From the NCBI GenBank assembly GCA_013373085.1, contig JABXIM010000118.1, forward strand, positions 1 to 38,164: a stretch of DNA of 38,164 nt, given 5' to 3'. Shown here piece by piece: positions 22,245-31,843 of the stretch. Numbering within the stretch: the stretch's first letter is position 1; every line of letters starts with the position of its first letter. The position numbers and the translations under genes are program-made. A model generated the notes under the pieces. It did no database searches. It saw nothing but the letters and a program-made list of their open reading frames with translations, and was not told where the DNA came from. The DNA is from Oceanospirillaceae bacterium. GTDB lineage: Bacteria; Pseudomonadota; Gammaproteobacteria; Pseudomonadales; Balneatricaceae.

Positions 22245-22924
22245 TGCCCGTAGCCGAACAGCCAAGCGAAGTCGCCGAGGCATCGGCCACCGACACCCTG
22301 ATTCTGCGTGAACTGGGCCAGGTCGAATACCAGTCGACCTGGCAGCGCATGCAGACGTTCACCGATACCCGCGATGCCGATACGCCGGACGAAATTTGGC
22401 TGCTCGAGCACGAGCCGGTCTATACCCAGGGCCAGGCGGGCAAGGCCGAGCACCTGCTGAATCCCGGTGACATACCGGTGGTGCAGGCGGACCGCGGCGG
22501 TCAGGTGACCTATCATGGCCCGGGGCAGCTGGTGATCTACCTGATGCTGAATCTGCGCCGTAAGGGGCTCGGCATCCGCGATCTGGTCGACCTGATGGAG
22601 CAGAGTGTGGTGGCGCTGCTGGCGGAATACGGCGTCGAGGCCTACCCCAAGCCGGACGCACCCGGTGTCTATGTCGACCAAGCCAAGATCTGTTCGCTGG
22701 GACTGCGGGTGCGCCGCGGCTGTTCCTTCCATGGCCTGGCGCTGAACCTCGACATGGATCTGGAGCCCTTCCTGCGCATCAACCCCTGCGGCTACGCCGG
22801 AATGGCCATGACCCAGCTCGCCAATCTGGTGCCTGGGCTGGATCGCGCAGCGGCCAGTCGCCGTTTAGGCGATATTTTGATCAATAAAATCGGGTATACT
22901 ACGGTGCTTCGTCGCACTGATTGA
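22244..22924 (+). CDS. lipB: Octanoyl-[acyl carrier protein]:protein octanoyltransferase
   Basis: Transfers octanoate from ACP to lipoyl domains, the first step of lipoate synthesis. 226 residues with a slightly long N-terminus. The signature [16 protein letters not shown] is present. Catalytic Lys148 (AKICSLG) and Cys182 (RINPCGYAG) can both be seen, as can [10 protein letters not shown]. The start overlaps the ybeD stop. lipA, the next enzyme, begins 98 bp downstream. Confidence 0.97.
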   Translation: MPVAEQPSEVAEASATDTLILRELGQVEYQSTWQRMQTFTDTRDADTPDEIWLLEHEPVYTQGQAGKAEHLLNPGDIPVVQADRGGQVTYHGPGQLVIYLMLNLRRKGLGIRDLVDLMEQSVVALLAEYGVEAYPKPDAPGVYVDQAKICSLGLRVRRGCSFHGLALNLDMDLEPFLRINPCGYAGMAMTQLANLVPGLDRAAASRRLGDILINKIGYTTVLRRTD

Positions 22925-22926
22925 TA

Positions 22927-22948
22927 CCGTCAGTAGGCCACCTGACGG
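22927..22948 (+). other. Small hairpin between lipB and lipA
   Basis: CCGTCAG (22927-22933) and CTGACGG (22942-22948) form a 7-bp perfect stem with an eight-base loop and no T-run. It is more likely an mRNA processing or stability element than a terminator. Confidence 0.35.
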
Positions 22949-23022
22949 GCGGCCGAACGCATGTGATCAGTATGAACGAGTACCGTATGTCCCGCGAAAA
23001 CAGAGTGGATTAGAGCGTTTAT

Positions 23023-24000
23023 ATGGCAGATACCCCAAGCAAATCCGCAGTACGCGTCGAGCAGGGCGTGAAACTGCGAGGCGCCGAGAAAGTTGCCCGC
23101 ATTCCGGTCAAAGTTATCCCGACGGAAAAAGACGAGATGCCGCGCAAGCCCGAGTGGCTGCGGGTACGCATGGGTTCGTCGGCCGAGGTTAAGCGCATCA
23201 AGGACAAGCTGCGCAAGCACAAGCTTGCGTCGGTCTGCGAGGAAGCCAGCTGCCCGAACCTCGGCGAGTGCTTCAGCCACGGTACTGCGACTTTCATGAT
23301 CATGGGTGATATCTGCACCCGTCGCTGCCCCTTCTGCGACGTGGCTCACGGCCGCCCCAATGCGCTCAACCCGGACGAGCCGGTCGAACTGGCAACCGCT
23401 ATCGCCGACATGGGGCTGCGTTACGTGGTCATCACTTCCGTTGATCGCGACGACCTGCGTGATGGCGGTGCCCAGCACATTGCCGACTGCGTGCGCGAAA
23501 CCCGTGAACGTTCGTCGTCGATCCAGATCGAGACCCTGGTACCGGACTTCCGCGGCCGCATGGATATCGCGCTGGAAATCCTCGCCGCGACCCCGCCGGA
23601 CGTGTTCAACCATAACCTCGAAACCGTGCCGCGGCTGTACAAGCAGGTGCGTCCGGGCGCCGACTACGAGTGGTCGCTGGATTTGCTGGAAGGCTTCAAG
23701 GCACGCCAGCCGGACATCCGTACCAAGTCAGGCTTGATGGTTGGCGTTGGTGAAACCAACGAGGAGATCATCGAAGTGATGCGCGACCTGCGTGCGCACA
23801 ACGTCGACATGATCACTATTGGCCAGTACCTGCAGCCGAGCCGCAGCCACCTGCCGGTGGATCGCTTCGTGACGCCGGCTGAATTTGACGAGTTCGCCCG
23901 TCTCGCCAAGGAGATGGGCTTCAGCCACGTTGCCTCCGGTCCGCTGGTGCGCTCGTCCTATCATGCCGACCTCCAGGCCAAGGGCGAGAAGGTCGGCTGA
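23023..24000 (+). CDS. lipA: Lipoyl synthase
   Basis: Radical-SAM enzyme that inserts two sulfurs into protein-bound octanoyl chains. 325 residues. The auxiliary-cluster motif C-x4-C-x5-C is Cys72, Cys77 and Cys83 ([12 protein letters not shown]). The radical-SAM motif C-x3-C-x2-C is Cys98, Cys102 and Cys105 (CTRRCPFC). The C-terminal VRSSYHAD holds the serine ligand of the auxiliary cluster. It closes the long rightward cluster; a strong hairpin follows 20 bp after the stop. Confidence 0.98.
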   Translation: MADTPSKSAVRVEQGVKLRGAEKVARIPVKVIPTEKDEMPRKPEWLRVRMGSSAEVKRIKDKLRKHKLASVCEEASCPNLGECFSHGTATFMIMGDICTRRCPFCDVAHGRPNALNPDEPVELATAIADMGLRYVVITSVDRDDLRDGGAQHIADCVRETRERSSSIQIETLVPDFRGRMDIALEILAATPPDVFNHNLETVPRLYKQVRPGADYEWSLDLLEGFKARQPDIRTKSGLMVGVGETNEEIIEVMRDLRAHNVDMITIGQYLQPSRSHLPVDRFVTPAEFDEFARLAKEMGFSHVASGPLVRSSYHADLQAKGEKVG

Positions 24001-24020
24001 AAACAGCACGCTATCGTTAC

Positions 24021-24050
24021 GTAAAAGGGAGCCTTCGGGCTCCCTTTTAC
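24021..24050 (+). terminator. Intrinsic terminator after lipA
   Basis: A perfect 13-bp stem, GTAAAAGGGAGCC (24021-24033) with GGCTCCCTTTTAC (24038-24050), closed by a TTCG tetraloop. The A-tract on one arm and T-tract on the other allow termination on both strands. Confidence 0.92.
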
Positions 24051-24051
24051 A

Positions 24052-24230
24052 TAGGTTGGGTGGAGCAGGCGTCCTGCCTGTGACATGGATCGTCAGCCGG
24101 GCTTTCGCGCTGCGTAATCCAACGGCGGTCTGCGGCCAAACGATCTGAACAGCGATCGATATGACGGGTCCGCGATGCCCGGGTTGCGAATTACAGCGTC
24201 GGGCCCGTGCCCATGCATCGCTTGACTCAT
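24052..24230 (-). repeat. Dispersed intergenic element A, copy A2 (inverted)
   Basis: Reading the minus strand, this copy opens with CAAGCGATGCATGGG and has the core at 24177-24136, including CATATCGATCGC and CAGATCG. It then runs through GTTGGATTACG and ends at CTCCACCCAACC. It follows copy A1 closely through CGGGCATCGCG, CATATCGATCGC and the ending. It lies directly behind the lipA terminator. It holds no gene. Confidence 0.7.
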
Positions 24231-24318
24231 TCTACACACTCAGCAGACCTCAGGGCCGTAAACCGTTGTAGCGTTACTACAGGAAATCACCGATGCCGGT
24301 TGCTGTCTGCGCGCTCGA

Positions 24319-24361
24319 CCGCCTCTGTAGCGGGGCTGCAGCCGCCCCGCTACAGAGGCGG
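24319..24361. repeat. Large perfect inverted repeat (REP-like hairpin)
   Basis: Eighteen bases at 24319-24336 are fully complementary to 24344-24361, with a seven-base loop. The arm includes CTGTAGCGGGGC. No T-run follows, so it is not a typical terminator. GC-rich palindromes of this kind are often REP sequences mobilised by RAYT transposases, but no second copy is seen in the window. Confidence 0.7.
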
Positions 24362-24389
24362 GGACGGAACCGCTCCGGCATCCTGAATA

Positions 24390-24403
24390 CTGATCCAGAT
24401 CAA
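24390..24403. promoter_or_regulatory. FNR/ANR-like site
   Basis: CTGATCCAGATCAA matches the TTGAT-N4-ATCAA consensus at nine of ten fixed positions. It lies about 350 bp before icd. A promoter using it would have to lie near 24436 (TTATAA), and the spacing is not ideal. Treat as a candidate only. Confidence 0.35.
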
Positions 24404-24489
24404 CGGAAATGACCATATATCGCTGCTCCTGGCCTTTATAAGGCTGGTGAATGTTAAATATAACAGCCATAAATGGCGTGTCTATCCGC

Positions 24490-24498
24490 TGTGGATAA
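24490..24498 (-). promoter_or_regulatory. DnaA-box match in the icd leader
   Basis: TGTGGATAA is the exact reverse complement of TTATCCACA, the strongest DnaA-box form. It is a single site, but it belongs with the cluster of such sites at 27379-30545. Confidence 0.45.
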
Positions 24499-24621
24499 AG
24501 TCTCTAAACGTAGGATTTTAGGGCCTTTCCCGGTTTTGTAGTCGAGCTTCAAAATAGCCAATTGGTCGCAAAGTGGGGCTAATTTGGTTCCGACTACTTA
24601 AGTCTTGGGGCCTAGTCGGCA

Positions 24622-24627
24622 TACAAT
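24622..24627 (+). promoter_or_regulatory. Possible -10 element of icd
   Basis: TACAAT within CATACAATAG. The same ten bases occur upstream of the ybeL-type gene (35141-35150). No clear -35 lies 16-18 bp upstream. It would give a leader of roughly 115 bases. Confidence 0.3.
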
Positions 24628-24751
24628 AGCCGCCGGAATATCGAATCCTTCGGCTCCGAATCGAAAGGACGACGACCACAAGTCGCCATCCATCGGGGCT
24701 GTTGGCAGTTTAGCCGCGCAAGACGGCGAGCCGTAAAACTCAGGGGGCACC

Positions 24752-26983
<2,232 letters not shown>

Positions 26984-27006
26984 ACGGTCAAACGTTTACC
27001 GAAAAT

Positions 27007-27042
27007 AAAAAGCCCGGGCTGCTTCGCAGTCCGGGCTTTTTT
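27007..27042 (+). terminator. Intrinsic terminator of icd
   Basis: GCCCGGGCTGC (27012-27022) pairs with GCAGTCCGGGC (27026-27036), with one G-T wobble and a TTC loop. It is flanked by an A-run upstream and TTTTTT (27037-27042). A textbook rho-independent terminator starting 23 bp after the stop. Confidence 0.95.
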
Positions 27043-27112
27043 GTTGCAAAGAATACGTTGTGAAGCGTAAGGCGTGAGGGGAGGCAATTGCGTCAATGGA
27101 ACTCCGTATCGG

Positions 27113-27262
27113 AGGGTGGGTGAAGCGATGCATCGCAGCGGATTAAAAACTTACCCGATAAGGTTCGTACATCGCGGGAACCCGCCATATCAATCGTGGT
27201 ACAGATCGATTGGTGTCGGTTGGCATAGTGCGATCCCTAAACCCTGGTTTTGGGTTCACTGC
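27113..27262 (+). repeat. Dispersed intergenic element A, copy A3
   Basis: Opens with GGGTGGGTGAAGCGATGCATCGC and has its core at 27170-27213 (CATCGCGGGAACC, CCATATCAATCG, TACAGATCGATTGG), then GTTGGCATAGTGCG. It is closest to copy A4, sharing CATCGCGGGA and GTTGGCATxGTGCG. The 613-bp gap 26984-27596 holds this copy, the icd terminator, a short hairpin and element B1; no gene is supported there. Confidence 0.72.
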
Positions 27263-27283
27263 CATTTGCTCTTGCAATGGCAG
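27259..27283. other. Short hairpin after element A3
   Basis: CTGCCATTTGC and GCAATGGCAG pair around a TCTT loop with one bulged T. TATTTCG follows. It may be a weak terminator for either strand or the end structure of the repeat. Confidence 0.35.
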
Positions 27284-27364
27284 TATTTCGACCGTCCCTG
27301 GCGGTTGCGGTCCTGACCCCTTGCCCCCATCCTCGCATAGCTCACAGCAGACCTGCTCGATACC

Positions 27365-27595
27365 TTCTCCCCACTTTCTGTGGAAAACCGTCTGAATAAC
27401 TTATGGGTACTTGTCCCCAGGCCTCCAGCTACGGCATCGAAGTCGAGTTGAACACGAATTAAACGGAAAAAATCCCCTTTTTTCAGGCTATTGAAGAAGT
27501 CAAGCAGCGGTGGATAAGTTGCTTTTGGTTGCTGAATGTCAAGCGGTCTGCGGGAGTTATTCTGCCTGTGGAGAGTCGGTTTTCCACATAGATGC
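27365..27595 (+). repeat. Element B, copy B1, with DnaA-box-like sites
   Basis: About 230 bp that match copy B2 (30296-30525) in the same order. Shared segments include TCTGTGGAAAAC, CTGAATAACTT, TTGTCCCCAGGC, ATTGAAGAAGTCAAGC, GTGGATAAGTTG and TTTTCCACA. Two sites fit TTWTNCACA exactly (27379-27387 on the minus strand, 27580-27588 on the plus strand), and GGTGGATAA (27509-27517) is one base off. It ends two bases before the stop codon of the leftward transglycosylase gene. Confidence 0.75.
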
Positions 27596-27596
27596 T

Positions 27597-29408
27597 TTAC
27601 GCACTACCAGGCGCGCCATAGCAGGCCTTTACCGCTTCCGGGCCCTGGGATGCCATTGCCTGGTATTTCTTCCAGAACTCCGCATCGATTGCCCTCAGGC
27701 GCTTCGATGTGCTGTCCTTGCGATAGCGGCTGAGATGGCCCGGCCCACCGTTGTAGACGGCGTATGCTGCACGGGCGAGATTGCGCGGATCGCCGGTGGT
27801 TTCGTGTTCCCGGCGCTTGATGGCGAAATCGACCAGGTAGTGGACCAGGATTTCGCTGCCGGCTCGGGCGTTATAGCCGATGTCGCGGGTTAGCGCATCG
27901 ATGTTATAGACACCGCGCCAGACGTGACGGTTGATCTGCATCAGGCCGAGGGCGCCGCCGGTGGACTGGATAGTCTTCACCTGGCCGCCGGCTATGACGA
28001 ACTGTCGCCAGCAGCTTTCCTGCCAGGCCGTTGTACGCAGCGTATTGGCGTAGATGTTGAAAAAGGCCACCGGCACCTTGTCTTTTTGCCGCTCCGCCGA
28101 GATCACCTGGTCGAGCAGCAGCGCGAGGGTTTTCAGATAAGCATCAAGGTCCGTTGTCGTCGGTACCCAGCCGGTCAGCTCCGTCACCAGCACAGGATCG
28201 ATCTGCCCCGCATGGGCAGTTGGGATCAGCCAGGCAAAAGGGGAGAGCGGATCCTCCGGTTCTTCGCTCAGTTCAGGCTCCAGTCCCAGCAGGGTGCGCA
28301 GGGCCGGATCAACCTCAGTCCCGTAGTCGAGGCTGTCGTCGCTGACGCCGGGCACCAGCAGTCGGGCCAGGCTGCGCAGGCTGTTGCGGTTCAGTTGCAG
28401 GCCCAGGTGCGGTGCAGCGCGATCGAGCGCCTGCAAGGCGTCCGCGGCGCCGATAAAGGTGGCGTATTGCAACGCGTCGCCACCGGGAATGTTCAAGCGG
28501 CTATCGTGCAGCAGCGGCGCTAGCCGATCCCAGGTTTTAAGGAACAGGTCGCGGACCGGATCCCGGCTGCGGTCTCCTTCAGCCAGGGCATCGCGCAGGT
28601 CGTAGCGAGCGTCGAGCAGAATATCGGCCAGCGCCTCCGCCAGCTCCGGCTCGGAGGCGCTGGCGATGGTCTTGATCAGCCAGGTGGCGAAGCCATCCCA
28701 GGCTTGCCAGGCGGTATCCCAGCGGGCCAGTTCATCGTCGGACAGCGGTGCCACGTCGGGTGGGAACAGGTCGGGTACAGGCTCCGGCGTCTCTAGCTTC
28801 AGCTCGACCCTGAGCCCCGCTGGCGTGGCGCTGACGTCGCTCAAGGCGATGGCGACAGGCGCTTTGCCGGGATGCGCCGTGATCTCCATCAGTCGTTGCA
28901 ACCCATCCAGGGCCGGGGATAGCTCGATGCGGATGGCATTGAAACGGGGATGAACCGCGTCCTTGATCCAGCTCCATACGATGCCGGGCAGAGCGCGGGT
29001 CTGCTGATCTGTTTTGAGAATGTCCGAGTCGATGACCCGGAAATCCAGGGTGCTGCCATTGGCGTCGAGATAGGCTTCCAGACGGGTGTCGAGCACGCCC
29101 TGCCACTGAAGCGGGAACAGGCAGCGATCCGATGCCGGCGAGCCGACGCGGGTGTCGATGTCGCTGAGGATACGGATGTGCCCATCATCGCCGCTGTCGA
29201 TGCGCGGGTTGATCAGTTGCAGGCTGTTGCAGCCGCTGGCGTCGGAATAGAGCGCTGCGACCTGTTGTGGGCCCTGGAATAGCTGTTCGGCGAGCGCCTT
29301 GTCGAGAATACGATAGTCGAGGGTAAGCGGGATCCTCAGCACCTCCGCATGGGCTTGGAGGGGCAACAGTATCCAAAGTAATAGCGCGACCCACAACGCC
29401 GCAGGCAT
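27597..29408 (-). CDS. Exported protein with C-terminal SLT lytic transglycosylase domain
   Basis: 603 residues. Residues 1-21 form a signal peptide ending LQAHA. Residues about 22-440 match no family I recognise; two cysteines (60, 96) could pair in the periplasm. Residues about 450-590 are a transglycosylase domain of the Slt/MltE fold: AWQESCWR with catalytic Glu464, GGALGLMQIN (484-493) and VYNGGPGHLSRY (551-562). It would cleave glycan strands in the periplasm. The frame extends to ATG 29435, but ATG 29408 gives a clean signal peptide and has AGAGGA at proper distance. It lies downstream of the glyoxalase-fold gene on the same strand, and the pair is bracketed by A+B repeats. Confidence 0.85.
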   Translation of the reverse strand: MPAALWVALLLWILLPLQAHAEVLRIPLTLDYRILDKALAEQLFQGPQQVAALYSDASGCNSLQLINPRIDSGDDGHIRILSDIDTRVGSPASDRCLFPLQWQGVLDTRLEAYLDANGSTLDFRVIDSDILKTDQQTRALPGIVWSWIKDAVHPRFNAIRIELSPALDGLQRLMEITAHPGKAPVAIALSDVSATPAGLRVELKLETPEPVPDLFPPDVAPLSDDELARWDTAWQAWDGFATWLIKTIASASEPELAEALADILLDARYDLRDALAEGDRSRDPVRDLFLKTWDRLAPLLHDSRLNIPGGDALQYATFIGAADALQALDRAAPHLGLQLNRNSLRSLARLLVPGVSDDSLDYGTEVDPALRTLLGLEPELSEEPEDPLSPFAWLIPTAHAGQIDPVLVTELTGWVPTTTDLDAYLKTLALLLDQVISAERQKDKVPVAFFNIYANTLRTTAWQESCWRQFVIAGGQVKTIQSTGGALGLMQINRHVWRGVYNIDALTRDIGYNARAGSEILVHYLVDFAIKRREHETTGDPRNLARAAYAVYNGGPGHLSRYRKDSTSKRLRAIDAEFWKKYQAMASQGPEAVKACYGAPGSA

Positions 29409-29534
29409 GACCGGATCCTCTTTCCACAGATCCATTTACGGAGCTTGCATCTTACACCCAGTTGGCGCGTTCCGGATGGGGGGAGACTCGAAAATACTGG
29501 GTCCGGTCTTGAACAGCCTGTTAAGGAGAAAAGG

Positions 29535-29975
29535 TCAGCCGCCGCGGTTCAATTTGGCGAAATCCTCGGCGCCCGGTCCCAGTGGCTGGCCGTAACTGAA
29601 CTCGACGTAGTTGCCGTTGGGATCGCGCATGCCGCAGTAGTAACCCACCGGGAAGGGTTCGTCCCGCGGCGCCCAGACCAGGCAGCCGGCTTCCGCGGCC
29701 CGCTCGGCGATCCGGTCCACCGCTTCGCGGCTTTCGAGCGCGAAACCGAAATGACGGTAGTCGTTGTCCGGCAGATCGAGGTCCCGGCCACCATTCATCA
29801 GCACGAAAATGAAGTCGGTCTCGCGGCCGGGTTCAGCCATCCAGGCGATAGTCTGGTGTTCGGTATGACGCTCGTGGATCACCTCCATACCGCAGAAATC
29901 GCGGTAGAAAGTGATACAGGCATCGATATCGCGGACATGCAGTGCGATATGGGTGATTCTGGGTGTGACGGGCAT
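29535..29975 (-). CDS. VOC (glyoxalase/dioxygenase fold) protein
   Basis: A 146-residue vicinal-oxygen-chelate protein with two beta-alpha-beta-beta-beta modules. Likely metal ligands are His in THIALHV near the start, His in YRHFGFALES mid-protein and Glu in NYVEFSYG near the end. RDPNGNYVEF is the usual second-module signature. Length and motifs resemble lactoylglutathione lyase (GloA, about 135 residues), but substrate cannot be assigned; VOC proteins also include dioxygenases and resistance proteins. GGGAGTTCACC, on the minus strand, precedes the ATG. It probably shares a transcript with the transglycosylase 126 bp downstream. Confidence 0.85.
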   Translation of the reverse strand: MPVTPRITHIALHVRDIDACITFYRDFCGMEVIHERHTEHQTIAWMAEPGRETDFIFVLMNGGRDLDLPDNDYRHFGFALESREAVDRIAERAAEAGCLVWAPRDEPFPVGYYCGMRDPNGNYVEFSYGQPLGPGAEDFAKLNRGG

Positions 29976-30069
29976 GGTGAACTCCCGGATAAGGTATCTG
30001 TATTAAAGCTAGAGGAGAAAGTGGAATGGGGAAAGGCGAGGGGGCCGGAGGCCCCAACCGAGTCCACGA

Positions 30070-30290
30070 CCGGGTGGGTGCAACGATGCATCCCAGTTAA
30101 TTTGACCGGTTTGCTCGTCGTACCGGCATCGCGGGACCGCCATGGACGGCGGAAGTCCTGAAAACGCAGGAGCAGTTTTTCTGGGAAGCCGCCAAAGCGA
30201 TCGCAGTACAGATCGATTGGTTTCAGTTGGCATCGTGCGGTTTCGGTCCCCACTAGTGTTGGGTTACGTGGCTCCGCCTACCTTGGCAGT
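30070..30290 (+). repeat. Dispersed intergenic element A, copy A4, with internal insertion
   Basis: Opens with GGGTGGGTGCAACGATGCATCCC. The core begins at 30127 (CATCGCGGGACCGCCAT), is interrupted by about 50 bases (roughly 30144-30195, edged by GGCGG and CCGCC), and resumes with GCGATCGCAGTACAGATCGATTGG up to 30220, then GTTGGCATCGTGCGG and GTTGGGTTACG. The 769-bp gap 29976-30744 holds this copy, element B2, a further DnaA-box match and about 150 bp in which I see nothing. Confidence 0.72.
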
Positions 30291-30295
30291 TCAAG

Positions 30296-30525
30296 CTTTT
30301 CCCCAATGTCTGTGGAAAACGACCTGAATAACTTCTGGGTATTTGTCCCCAGGCAGCTAATGGCGGTGCCAACGCCGTCTGCACACAGTTTGATCGGTAA
30401 AATACACGTATTTTCAGGTGATTGAAGAAGTCAAGCGGCAGTGGATAAGTTGAACTGAAGGGACGAAAGTCAAGCCTGGAGGCTGTTTTTTGTCGGCTGT
30501 GGAAAATGGCTTTTCCACAAAATGC
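30296..30525 (+). repeat. Element B, copy B2, with DnaA-box-like sites
   Basis: Second copy of element B. Sites that fit TTWTNCACA exactly lie at 30311-30319 and 30498-30506 (minus strand) and 30511-30519 (plus strand). AGTGGATAA (30440-30448) is one base off. The middle third (about 30355-30410) has diverged from B1, while both ends are well kept. Confidence 0.75.
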
Positions 30526-30536
30526 CGGAGTAAGTC

Positions 30537-30545
30537 TGTGGATAA
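30537..30545 (-). promoter_or_regulatory. DnaA-box match next to element B2
   Basis: TGTGGATAA, the exact complement of TTATCCACA, lies 12 bp beyond the end of B2. With the three matches inside B2 this makes four consensus sites in 235 bp. Confidence 0.5.
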
Positions 30546-30744
30546 CAATGGGGTAAAATCCACAGACTCCATCATTACAGCGTTGTGACCGAGCGGTTAA
30601 ACAATGTACAGCTGCCGGCTGCGGCGGCAACGCCTCCGGGCGTCAGACCCGAGCAGGCTGAGGATGTGCCGGGATGGTCGGTTGGTGAGCGGGTATGAAT
30701 TGCGTTCGCGGCAGCAGCGGGCTGTTCGTCAGCGGACTGAGGTA

Positions 30745-31773
30745 TCAGACGAGCGATACCAGCGGCAGCGGGTGGCCGGAGAGATGCAGCACGATGCCGG
30801 TCAGCGGTACCCAGGGATCGCCGGCGCTGGCGCCCTTGATCATGCGGTCCACTTCGGCGCATTCCTGCAGCAGGCCTTCGAGGGCCGCAGGGGAGATGCG
30901 TTTGGCGCAGCCCCGTACCAACTGTTTGCGCTTGCCGAATATACGCTGTTGCTGGCACAGGTTGTCGAACGGCAACCCCTTGTTGAGGCCCGCCTGCACC
31001 GCATGCAGGGTACGGATTTCCCGGGCAAGAGCCCAGAGCAGTACCGCCGCTTCGGTGCCTTCCTGACGCAATACCTGGATGATGCGGGTACAACGCTGCG
31101 GCTGACCGCCGAGGGCTGCATCGGTGAGGCCGAAGATGTCGAAACGAGAACTGTCGGAAACGGCGTCCGTTACGTCTTCGGCGCTGAGGGTTTTGCCCGG
31201 ATAGAGCAGCTGCAGCTTGCTCATCTCCTGACGTGCCGCCAGCAGATTGCCCTCTATGCGCTCGGCGAGCAGCTCCACGGCGCTGTCGTCGAGGCGCAGG
31301 TCCATGGCCGCGGCGCGCTGCTTGATCCAGCCAGGCAGCTGCGGCGGTTCCACCGGCCAGATCTCGACGATGACACCGGTCTTGTCGAGCGCCTTGAACC
31401 AGGCGCTCTTCTTGGCCGAGCCATCGAGCTTGTCGGCAATGATCAGCAGGACGTTGTCCGGGGCGGGATTGGCAAGGTATTGCTGCAGGATATCGCTGGC
31501 GTTCTTCTGCAGCTTCTGGCTGCCGAGACGCAGTTCGATGATCTTGCGTTCGGCGAACAGCGACAGTGCGCTGGCGCATTCGAGCAGGTATTCCCACTTG
31601 AAGCCGCCATCGACGTGCAGCACTTCCCGTTCGGTGAAACCCTGCTCCTGGAAGGCCTTGCGCAGTGTATCGACGCTTTCCTCGCACAGCAGCGGTTCAT
31701 CGCCGGTCACCAGGTAGGCGGGGGCGATGCCCTGCTTGAGACGTCCGGCCAGTTGTTCCGGCTTGAGTTTCAT
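30745..31773 (-). CDS. holA: DNA polymerase III subunit delta
   Basis: Delta subunit of the clamp loader, which opens the beta ring. 342 residues; E. coli HolA has 343. The N-terminus MKLKPEQLAGRL and the YLVTGDEPLLCEES segment are typical, followed by the RecA-like domain (ERKIIELRL, PDNVLLIIADKLD), a GNLLAARQEMSKLQLLYPG helix-rich part and the C-terminal collar domain (LLWALAREIRTL). It is the last gene of leftward leuS-lptE-holA; lptE ends 70 bp upstream. No obvious terminator follows. Confidence 0.95.
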   Translation of the reverse strand: MKLKPEQLAGRLKQGIAPAYLVTGDEPLLCEESVDTLRKAFQEQGFTEREVLHVDGGFKWEYLLECASALSLFAERKIIELRLGSQKLQKNASDILQQYLANPAPDNVLLIIADKLDGSAKKSAWFKALDKTGVIVEIWPVEPPQLPGWIKQRAAAMDLRLDDSAVELLAERIEGNLLAARQEMSKLQLLYPGKTLSAEDVTDAVSDSSRFDIFGLTDAALGGQPQRCTRIIQVLRQEGTEAAVLLWALAREIRTLHAVQAGLNKGLPFDNLCQQQRIFGKRKQLVRGCAKRISPAALEGLLQECAEVDRMIKGASAGDPWVPLTGIVLHLSGHPLPLVSLV

Positions 31774-31843
31774 CGACTAGTTCATATGGGGGGATCCAGC
31801 GGGCGTGCCAGCCATGCTGACCCGCCGGCCGAAGCCACCGGAG

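Larger units (their letters stand above)
24231..24751 (+). other. Long leader region of icd
   Basis: No gene is supported here. The stretch turns AT-richer after 24380. It holds a large hairpin (24319-24361), an FNR-like site (24390-24403), a DnaA-box match (24490-24498), a pair of similar segments, AGCCAATTGGTCG (24557-24569) and GGCTAATTTGGTTCCG (24578-24593), that could be paired binding sites, and a possible -10 (24622-24627). A 15-codon reading frame (24451-24498) exists but is not convincing. The size and density of sites suggest complex control of icd. Confidence 0.5.

Noticed and set aside
22895-22900. TATACT near the end of lipB as a lipA promoter
   Set aside because: The only TTGA-like box upstream is 12 bp away, too close to serve as -35; a lipA promoter here is possible but not supported.
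24451-24498. 15-codon reading frame with AAGG before it in the icd leader
   Set aside because: Too short to judge, no repeated codon bias for isocitrate- or amino-acid-linked control, and no homologue recognisable by eye.
27365-30525. Elements B1/B2 as a plasmid or phage replication origin
   Set aside because: No replication initiator gene, no iterons of constant spacing and no integrase nearby; the flanking genes are chromosomal housekeeping genes.
30575-31687. 370-codon minus-strand frame overlapping holA
   Set aside because: Arg/Gln/Ala-rich translation in another frame of holA; HolA itself is clearly the gene.
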